From the NCBI RefSeq assembly GCF_002770725.1, contig NZ_NQVN01000003.1, positions 124,001 through 188,000 on the forward strand: DNA of 64,000 bases, written 5' to 3'. Origin of the DNA: Pleomorphomonas carboxyditropha. Its GTDB lineage: Bacteria > Pseudomonadota > Alphaproteobacteria > Rhizobiales > Pleomorphomonadaceae. Position numbers and translations under genes: made by a program. Shown in pieces: positions 56,709 through 64,000 of this stretch. Under the pieces are notes generated by a model. It was not told where the DNA came from and searched no databases. It worked only from the letters and a program-made list of their open reading frames with translations. The number at the start of each line of letters is the position of its first letter. Position 1 is the first letter of the stretch.

Positions 56709-56883
56709 GATGGCAACTCCGGTTCCCTCGGGGCGCGGAAACGGGGCGCGCGGGCGGGCGCGCCCCAGCACGGGACATCGGTCCGGCGCAGCGCGCCGCG
56801 ATCGGGAAGCTGGGGAAGGAGGCGGGCAGCCGTCCGCAGGGGCAGCCGCCCGCCAGTCTTTCGCTCGGGAGGAGAGCCGGGAG

Positions 56884-58197
<1,314 letters not shown>

Positions 58198-58326
58198 TTC
58201 ATCCTCCCGGCGCCGTGGTGCCGGCGCCCGATGAACTATTTTGGCGATCCTGCCGGCCCAGTCTCCTCCGACGGGCCGATGGGATGTGAGTCATTATGAG
58301 TAATTTGCGGTCTCGTCATACACACA

Positions 58327-58800
58327 GACAGGTATTCGACCGATCCGGGCGGCGTCCTTGAACTTGGATTTCCCTCGCTCGCCCGATGGTTAATGCTCTC
58401 ACGACGCGCCGGCGCCGACCAAGCATTCTCTGTCAATTATTGTGCAATTTTTGCAGGTTTTAGGGCCGGCAACCGAAGCCGCTCACCTTTGAAAATGCAG
58501 GATCTTTCTATCAACCGATTGAATTTTCAGGGCTTGGACGATGCCCAACTGCAAAATCGTATCCAACGGGCGGCGTTCCCGCCGTTTTTCCCGTTCGTTG
58601 GATCCATCGCAGCGACGGGCGCTCCGGAGACGGCACGCTGTGCAACTTTCCCGGCGTCGATGAAGCAGGTAGCGATGCACCGTGGCGTTGCGCCGGTTTC
58701 TCAAGACGAAAAAAGCGCGCCCCGACATCCGCGAAGTGAATAAATGCCGATCTCTACGAGCCCGCAAGACAGACGGCACGATCAAAGGCACGATTTGCTC
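58327..58800. repeat. Duplicated upstream segment, copy B (before smoE)
   Basis: About 474 nt aligning to 50907-51391 (see copy A). It starts 130 nt upstream of the smoE ATG. The palindrome TGCAATTTTTGCA is at 58443-58455 and the 25-nt exact match at 58540-58564. Small indels break any shared reading frame, for example one base in the GGCGGGAACG... block next to that match. Likely control DNA shared by the two polyol operons. Confidence 0.75.
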
Positions 58801-58994
58801 GCGATCTGCTCATCATGCGTTATCCGCCCCGCGAGACATTACTGCGCACGGCGGCCTGCATAATTGGGGATGCGATGGAACGAGCATGGAGATAGCGGGA
58901 AGCCAGTTCTGATCACGTGTCAGCGCCGCGTGCGTGCGGACAAAGCGTCAAACCGGCGCGTTGCCAAAACCGCTCAATGATTCCGGAGATAAAA

Positions 58995-59071
58995 TGGCGC
59001 GCTCGAAGAGATTCGAACTCCTGACCCTCAGATTCGTAGTCTGATGCTCTATCCAGCTGAGCTACGAGCGC
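58995..59071 (-). tRNA. tRNA-Arg (anticodon ACG)
   Basis: 77-nt cloverleaf on the minus strand with CCA encoded. Acceptor GCGCTCG/CGAGCGC, D arm TAGCTCAGCTGGATAGAGC, anticodon stem CAGAC/ATCTG around loop CTACGAA (anticodon ACG), T arm with GTTCGAATC. Reads the CGN family after A34 to inosine editing. Confidence 0.97.
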
Positions 59072-59323
59072 AAGCCAATACGAACTGGATACCGCCGCGA
59101 TGAAATCGGCGGTCCCGATCGCTGGGGAGTGTCTACCCAACTGGCCGGACGAATGCAAGCGGTTTCTATGGAGCCGATGTCGCTTTTTGCGGAACGGCCA
59201 ACTTCCTATCTTTTCAGATAGTTAGCTGAATCTCCGTCAAACGGAAAGTTTGGCCGGCGCAGCTTTTTCTGCCGACGGCCAACTGATGATCGTCCGAAAA
59301 GCAGGGCTTTGCCTGCGCTCCCG

Positions 59324-59614
59324 TCAGATCTGGCGGACGGCCCTGCGGGCAGCGGCACGCCGCTCGCCGAGGCCAGCGTCTCGCCGGGCCGCCATGGCGG
59401 GAACTTGCGGATGCGTCGGCCGCAGGGAGGCAAAAAAGGCGCTGGCGGCGACGACGAGCAGCGTCGGCAACCAGAGCAGCACGTTGGACCAGGCCATGAG
59501 CCGATTGAAGAGGCGATCGCGCCGGCTGGTGGCCAGCTCGTGCAGCGACAGCACGGTGAAACCCAATCCGATGGCCAAATAAGCCACGCCTGCAAAAACA
59601 ATGAGAATAGACAT
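59324..59614 (-). CDS. Small membrane protein of unknown function
   Basis: 96 residues from the ATG at 59612-59614. Two hydrophobic segments (SILIVFAGVAYLAIGLGFTVL and VLLWLPTLLVVAASAFFASL) are separated by a charged stretch (HELATSRRDRLFNRLMAWSN). The tail is Arg/Ala-rich. The ribosome site is weak. Not recognised. The frame stays open upstream to 59788, but those residues are not protein-like. Lies between RpiR and tRNA-Arg, same strand as both. Confidence 0.5.
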   Translation of the reverse strand: MSILIVFAGVAYLAIGLGFTVLSLHELATSRRDRLFNRLMAWSNVLLWLPTLLVVAASAFFASLRPTHPQVPAMAARRDAGLGERRAAARRAVRQI

Positions 59615-60067
59615 TGGCGCCAACCCGAATTTTACCGGCCGATATTGACCGGAATGGAAAAGGATCCCTCCGGACACAAAGATCCGCAGGGCGTTTTCCG
59701 GGTCCATCCAAACCCGCACAACCTGTCGGGATTCCGTTTCGCTTGCGCGACAACGGAGCCCTCCGGCTCTGGGTGAGGTGGCCGCCACGTAAGCTGGCGC
59801 GCTCGCTGTTCACCCAACCCGCACCAAGACCAGAAATGCCAGTCTGGCACGAAGAAGGTTAATGAAAGATAAGCAAACCGCCCCGATCCGGGGCGATAAC
59901 CCACTTCCATTCCATGCAGTATACATGTTTTTCACCAAGAGTCGCGCAAAAGAGGAGTGCACGCCCAAAGTTTCTACAGAAAGGCGAGCAATCCGGCCGG
60001 CGTTTCACCGCGGAATTTGCTCTCGCGCCGGCTTTTCCGGAAAATCAACATCCTCCGGACCGACATT
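59615..60067. other. Intergenic region upstream of the small membrane protein
   Basis: 453 nt without a convincing gene. It holds GGAGCC-CTCC-GGCTCT (59755-59770) and the palindrome TTTTCCGGAAAA (60033-60044) just after the RpiR stop. The minus frame 59632-59910 lacks a family or a ribosome site. Confidence 0.45.
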
Positions 60068-61009
60068 CTAGCCGCGCGGCGTCCGCCGGCCGGCCGGCGA
60101 AAAAGGCTCGAGGCGCCGGTGCAGGTCCTCGATCATCGCCAGGCGGTTTTCCGCCGCCTCTCCGAGCGCCGCGCCGACCGCCGAGGCGAGGTGGCTGATC
60201 AGCGACATCGGCGCCACGTAGCTGTCGAACAGGCTGGCGCCCTGGTTGGGGCAGCGCAGCGTCACGTGCGCCAGGTGGGCGGTGCGGGCCGCGGAGGCGT
60301 CGGTGACGAGCAGGATGCGGGCGCCGCCGTCGCGGACTGCGGCCATCACCTCGCGGAGCGCCGGCGGCCGGCGGCGGAAACCGAACACCACCAGCGCATC
60401 GCCGGGACCGAGGCCGACGAGGTCTTCGGCAAGCGTCTGCCCGGCCAGCGGCAACAGGCGGACGTCCGGCTTCACGTGGGCAAGAAGACCGCGCGCATAG
60501 GTGGCCAATGCCGCCGAATTGCGGAAACCGATCACGTGAAGGCGTCTTGCCGAAACAAGCAGTTCGACGGCGGCGGCAAGCGCGGCCGGCGGCAGATCGA
60601 GAGCAAGGCGCTTCAGATTGTCGATATCCTGGGCAACGTGCCTGGCGAAATCGGCCGGCCGTTCCGCGGCGGAGAGCTCGTAAAGCGGCGAGCCCCAGGT
60701 GCGCGCTTCGCGGACGGAGCGGCGCAGGTCGCCGTAGCTCTCGTAGCCGAGCCGGCGGAAGAAGCGGGCCGCCGTCGCCGCCGACACCTCGGCGCGGGCG
60801 GCAAGCTCGCCGGCCGTGAAGGCCGAAAGGTCGGCGGCCGCCTCGAGGACCACTTCGGCGAGGCGTCTTTCGCTTTCGGTCAGCTCGTCGAACAGCGCGG
60901 CGATGCGCACGTCGACGCCGTAGCCGGATGCCCCGGCGCTTCGTCCGCCCATGCCGGCGGCAATCGCCTCTTTTTTCATCTTTTCCATTTCATGAAAATT
61001 CTCTTTCAT
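60068..61009 (-). CDS. RpiR/MurR-family transcriptional regulator
   Basis: Up to 313 residues. N-terminal HTH (RIAALFDELTESERRLAEVVLEAAADLSAFTAGELAARAEVSAATAARFFRRLGYESYGDLRRSVREA) and a SIS domain (LLVSARRLHVIGFRNSAALATYARGLL, GPGDALVVFGFRRRPPAL). Family members sense sugar phosphates or other metabolites through SIS. Divergent from dpaL by 50 nt, so it probably controls the dpaL-amidohydrolase-carbamoylase genes. The start is uncertain: ATG 61009 has an AGGGA site, but later Mets (for example MKKEAIAAGM) would free the palindrome at 60988-60997 to act as operator. Confidence 0.88.
   Translation of the reverse strand: MKENFHEMEKMKKEAIAAGMGGRSAGASGYGVDVRIAALFDELTESERRLAEVVLEAAADLSAFTAGELAARAEVSAATAARFFRRLGYESYGDLRRSVREARTWGSPLYELSAAERPADFARHVAQDIDNLKRLALDLPPAALAAAVELLVSARRLHVIGFRNSAALATYARGLLAHVKPDVRLLPLAGQTLAEDLVGLGPGDALVVFGFRRRPPALREVMAAVRDGGARILLVTDASAARTAHLAHVTLRCPNQGASLFDSYVAPMSLISHLASAVGAALGEAAENRLAMIEDLHRRLEPFSPAGRRTPRG
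60988..60997. promoter_or_regulatory. Candidate operator TTTCATGAAA between rpiR-type gene and dpaL
   Basis: A perfect 10-nt palindrome in the A/T-rich divergent region, just downstream of a minus-strand TTGACA-N17-GAGAAT pair (-35 at about 61021-61026). If the regulator begins at a later Met, it lies over the transcription start. Prediction. Confidence 0.35.
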
Positions 61010-61059
61010 ATATGCTTCCCTGTCAAGCCGGGCAGGCCGGCAACAAGAACCTCGGACCG

Positions 61060-62289
61060 ATGACCTACCTCTTCCCCAATCCAGCCGTTTCGCCCGCCAA
61101 GGCCGCCTTTCTCGTCAACGCCGCCCGCAAGAAGGGGCCCTATCCCGAGGCCTTCAAGGCGACGCTGTCGCACGCCGGCCATGTCCGGGCGGCCAAGGTC
61201 ATCTCGTCCTGGCCGGGTTATGCGCCGACGCCGCTCGCCTCGCTGCCCACGCTGGCGGAGCGGCTTGGCGTCGCGGCCGTCCACTACAAGGACGAAGGCG
61301 GGCGCTTCGGTCTCGGCTCGTTCAAGGCGCTCGGCGGCGCCTACGCGGTGTTCCGCCTGCTCGCCGCCGAACTGCGGCGGAGGGACGGCGGCGTCGACGA
61401 GGCGGCGCTGGCGGCCGGCCGGCTGAAGGAGGCCGCCAGGACCGTTACCGTCTGCTGCGCCACCGACGGCAATCACGGCCGTTCCGTCGCCTGGGGCGCC
61501 CGCATGTTCGGCGCCCGCGCGGTGATCTTCATTCATGCCAGCGTGTCGGAAGGGCGGGCCGAGGCCATCCGCCGCTACGGCGCCGAGGTGGTGCGGACGT
61601 CGGGCAATTACGACGATTCGGTGCGCGAGGCCGACCGGACCGCGGCGGCAAACGGCTGGTTCGTGGTCTCCGACACCTCCTATCCCGGATATACCGACGT
61701 GCCGCGCGACGTCATGCAGGGCTATGCGGTGATGGTGGCCGAGGCGCTCGGCGCGCTCGATGCCCCGCCCAGCCACGTCTTCGTCCAGGGTGGCGTCGGC
61801 GGCCTCGCCGCCGCCATCATCGCCCACCTGTGGGAAGCCTACGGCGCCGACATGCCCGCCATCGTCGTCGTGGAGCCGGACAAGGCCGCGTGCCTCTACG
61901 AGAGTGCGCGAGCCGGCAAGCCGACGGCCGTCGCCGGCGACCTCGACACCGTCATGGCCGGCATGGCCTGCGGCGAGCCGTCGCTGATCGCCTGGCCGTT
62001 GCTCGCCAGCGGTGCATCCGCCTTCATGACCATTGCCGACCAAGCGGCGCTTGCCACAATGCAGCTCTTGGCGTCGGGCGCCGCCGGGGCCACCATCGTC
62101 GGCGGCGAATCGGGGGTCGCCGGCCTTGCCGGATTGATCGCCGCCGCCGGCCAGCCGGACTGGCGGCAGGCGCTCGGCCTTGACAGCGCCTCGCGCGTCC
62201 TGCTGTTCGGCAGCGAAGGTGACACCGATCCGGATCTTTACGCCCGCATCGTCGGCCGCACCGGCGACGCGGTTCGCGCTGGAGCATAA
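61060..62289 (+). CDS. dpaL: Diaminopropionate ammonia-lyase
   Basis: About 409 residues, PLP enzyme of fold type II. Degrades 2,3-diaminopropionate (and often D-serine) to pyruvate and ammonia. PLP lysine Lys89 in YKDEGGRFGLGSFKALGGAYA, CCATDGNHGRSVAWGARMFG, HVFVQGGVGGLAAAI and GGESGVAGLAGL. The start at 61060 (MTYLFPNPAV) is preferred; an in-frame ATG at 61012 would add 16 residues. Followed after 3 nt by the amidohydrolase, as in ygeX-ygeY-type clusters. Confidence 0.9.
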   Translation: MTYLFPNPAVSPAKAAFLVNAARKKGPYPEAFKATLSHAGHVRAAKVISSWPGYAPTPLASLPTLAERLGVAAVHYKDEGGRFGLGSFKALGGAYAVFRLLAAELRRRDGGVDEAALAAGRLKEAARTVTVCCATDGNHGRSVAWGARMFGARAVIFIHASVSEGRAEAIRRYGAEVVRTSGNYDDSVREADRTAAANGWFVVSDTSYPGYTDVPRDVMQGYAVMVAEALGALDAPPSHVFVQGGVGGLAAAIIAHLWEAYGADMPAIVVVEPDKAACLYESARAGKPTAVAGDLDTVMAGMACGEPSLIAWPLLASGASAFMTIADQAALATMQLLASGAAGATIVGGESGVAGLAGLIAAAGQPDWRQALGLDSASRVLLFGSEGDTDPDLYARIVGRTGDAVRAGA

Positions 62290-62292
62290 GAG

Positions 62293-63549
62293 ATGACCGA
62301 CCTTTCTCCCGCCCTTCCCGTCAACGGCGACCGCCTCGTCGCCCGCCTCAAGGCGCTCGGCCAGGTCGGCGCATTGCCGGAAGGCGGCGTCTGCCGCCTC
62401 GCCCTGACGCCGGAAGACGGCGCCGGCCGCGACCTGGTGGTCCGCTGGATGCGGGACCAGAAGCTTCAGGTGACGATCGACCCGATCGGCAACATCTTCG
62501 CCACCCGCAAGGGCACGCAGGACGGCCCGTCGGTGATGATCGGCTCGCATATCGACACGGTGGCGACCGGCGGCATCTACGACGGCAATCTCGGCGTGCT
62601 GGCCGGCCTCGAAGTATTGCAGGCCCTCGACGACGCCGGGATCGCCACGGTGCAGCCCGTCACCGTCGCCGCCTTCACCAACGAGGAGGGCGCCCGCTTC
62701 CAGCCGGACATGCTTGGCAGCCTCGTGCATGTCGGCGACCTGCCGCTCCAGGAAGCGCTCGACACCATCTCCATCGACGGCACGCGGCTCGGCGACGATC
62801 TCGCCGACATCGGCTATGCCGGCACGGCGCCGCTCGGCGGCATCAAGGCGGCCGCCTATCTCGAATATCACATCGAGCAGGGGCCGGTGCTGGAGGCCGA
62901 GGGCATCGACATCGGCGTCGTCGAGGGCGTGCAGGGCATCTCGTGGACGGAGATCACGCTCAGCGGCCGGGCGAGCCACGCCGGCGCCACGCCGATGCGC
63001 CTCCGCCGCGATGCCGGCCTCGCCGCCGCCCGCATCGCCCACGGCGTCGCCGACATCGCCAAGTCGATCGGCGGCGACATGGTCGGCACCGTCGGCTCGC
63101 TGCGCCTCAGGCCCAACCTCGTCAACGTCGTCGCCGAAATGGCGCAGATGACCGTCGACCTCCGCCACCCGCAGGAGAAGGTGCTGGCCGAGGCGGAAGC
63201 GCGCCTCGCCGCCCTGGTCGCCCGCGTCGCCGAGGAGGAGCACGTTTCCTTCACCCGGCGCCGCCTTGCCCGTTTCGAGCCGGTCGCCTTCGACGGCGAA
63301 CTGGTCGGCCGGGTCGAAAAGACGGCGAAGAGCCTCGGTCTTTCCACCCGCCGCATGTTCTCGGGCGCCGGCCACGACGCCCAGATGCTGGCCCGCACCT
63401 GCCCGGCCGCCATGGTGTTCGTGCCGTCGATCGCCGGGCTCAGCCACAACACCGCCGAATACACGGCCCCGGACGACATCGCCAACGGTCTCGCCGTGCT
63501 CGGCACGCTGGCGCTGGACCTGGCCGGCCGCGCCAACACACCCGCTTGA
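62293..63549 (+). CDS. Zn-dependent amidase/hydantoinase-family hydrolase (N-carbamoyl-L-amino-acid hydrolase or allantoate amidohydrolase type)
   Basis: 418 residues, M20 family. Metal ligands are visible in GSHIDTVATGGIYDGNLGV, FTNEEGARF, YHIEQGPVLE and LSHNTAEYTA; dimerisation domain about 215-330 (GRASHAGATPMRLRRDAGLAAARI). Members split N-carbamoyl amino acids, allantoate or ureidoglycine. Its position 3 nt after dpaL and before an N-carbamoyl-D-amino-acid hydrolase favours an N-carbamoyl or ureido substrate. Exact substrate unknown. Confidence 0.88.
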   Translation: MTDLSPALPVNGDRLVARLKALGQVGALPEGGVCRLALTPEDGAGRDLVVRWMRDQKLQVTIDPIGNIFATRKGTQDGPSVMIGSHIDTVATGGIYDGNLGVLAGLEVLQALDDAGIATVQPVTVAAFTNEEGARFQPDMLGSLVHVGDLPLQEALDTISIDGTRLGDDLADIGYAGTAPLGGIKAAAYLEYHIEQGPVLEAEGIDIGVVEGVQGISWTEITLSGRASHAGATPMRLRRDAGLAAARIAHGVADIAKSIGGDMVGTVGSLRLRPNLVNVVAEMAQMTVDLRHPQEKVLAEAEARLAALVARVAEEEHVSFTRRRLARFEPVAFDGELVGRVEKTAKSLGLSTRRMFSGAGHDAQMLARTCPAAMVFVPSIAGLSHNTAEYTAPDDIANGLAVLGTLALDLAGRANTPA

Positions 63550-63563
63550 GGAGTATCGAGAGA

Positions 63564-64000
63564 ATGTCCCGCACCATCGTCGTCGGCGCCGCCCAGCTTG
63601 GGCCGATCGCCCGCGCCGACAGCCGCCAGGCGGTCGTCGCCCGGATGATCGCGCTCATCGAAAAGGCCGCCCGGCGCGGCTGCGATCTCGTGGTCTATCC
63701 GGAACTGGCGCTGACCACCTTCTTCCCCCGCTGGTTCATGGAGGACCAGGCGGAGGTCGACGCCTTCTTCGAGACCGAGATGCCCGGCCCGGCCACGGCG
63801 CCGCTGTTCGCCAAGGTCAAGGAGCTCGGCGTCGCCATCAGCTTCGGCTATGCCGAGAAGACGGTGGTCGATGGCCGCGTCAGGCGCTTCAACACCTCCA
63901 TCATCGTCGACAAGACGGGTGAGATCGTCCACCGCTACCACAAGGTCCACCTGCCCGGACATACGGACAACGAGCCCTGGCGGGCGTTCCAGCACCTGGA
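63564..64000 (+). CDS. N-carbamoyl-D-amino-acid hydrolase-like nitrilase-family protein (3' end outside window)
   Basis: The first 145 codons of a carbon-nitrogen hydrolase. MSRTIVVGAAQLGPIARADSR, catalytic Glu in LVVYPELALTTFFPRWFMED and catalytic Lys in VHRYHKVHLPGHTDNEPWR match D-carbamoylases. The catalytic Cys lies beyond the window. A ribosome site GGAG is 12-14 nt upstream of the ATG, which follows the amidohydrolase by 14 nt. It would release D-amino acid, CO2 and ammonia from N-carbamoyl-D-amino acids. Confidence 0.88.
   Translation, partial: MSRTIVVGAAQLGPIARADSRQAVVARMIALIEKAARRGCDLVVYPELALTTFFPRWFMEDQAEVDAFFETEMPGPATAPLFAKVKELGVAISFGYAEKTVVDGRVRRFNTSIIVDKTGEIVHRYHKVHLPGHTDNEPWRAFQHL

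Noticed and set aside
59091-59113. ACCGCCG/CGGCGGT hairpin just upstream of tRNA-Arg as a terminator of the small membrane protein.
   Set aside because: 7-bp stem with a 9-nt loop and no T run, over 200 nt from the gene; too weak to call.

Overview
The window is high-GC DNA that reads as chromosome of an alphaproteobacterium, most likely order Hyphomicrobiales (Rhizobiales). The main evidence is the block rpmH-rnpA-yidC-engB-argB-HAD hydrolase-dapD-dapE-truA-fmt-def, which is typical of that order, together with a Rhodobacter/rhizobium-type smoEFGKS-mtlK polyol operon. A family or genus (for example Pleomorphomonas-like) would be a guess. No insertion sequence, prophage, CRISPR array or rRNA was seen. 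There is one tRNA (Arg, anticodon ACG).

Layout. 1-9.8 kb: the end of a betaine/choline-type ABC ATPase, a ureohydrolase, a two-component system divergent from an EF-hand protein, a four-gene ABC importer of the iron/polyamine/phosphonate type, and a GhrA-like reductase. 10-29 kb: the conserved housekeeping block for translation, lysine and arginine biosynthesis and membrane insertion. It is interrupted by opgD, recD2, glgB, a DEAD-box helicase and a FitA/VapB-VapC locus whose toxin gene is frameshifted. 29-32 kb: an orphan sensor kinase, nagB and a ROK regulator. 33-40 kb: a complete mannitol PTS (mtlA, mtlD, a EIIA-HPr-EI fusion and an AraC regulator). 40-43 kb: glmS and a solitary fructose-type EIIB. 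43-51 kb: an AraC regulator convergent with an Rbs-type ABC importer + polyol dehydrogenase + xylulokinase operon, probably for D-arabitol. 51-58 kb: the smoEFGK-smoS-mtlK sorbitol/mannitol operon. 59-64 kb: tRNA-Arg, a small membrane protein, and an RpiR-regulated gene set (diaminopropionate ammonia-lyase, a carbamoyl-amino-acid/allantoate-type amidohydrolase, and a truncated N-carbamoyl-D-amino-acid hydrolase).

How it fits together. Between 31 and 58 kb there are three separate polyol uptake routes. One is the PTS (mannitol to mannitol-1-P to fructose-6-P). One is the Smo ABC importer with free-polyol dehydrogenases. One is a ribose-type ABC importer feeding a long-chain polyol dehydrogenase and XylB. 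Beside them sit amino-sugar genes (nagB, glmS, a NagC-like ROK regulator) that share fructose-6-P. The two ABC operons are each preceded by a diverged copy of the same ~480-bp segment (50907-51391 and 58327-58800), which suggests shared control. Other points to note are a TPP-riboswitch-like half hairpin upstream of mtlA, a paired-REP/MITE-like element between def and fmt, and the one-base frameshift in vapC.
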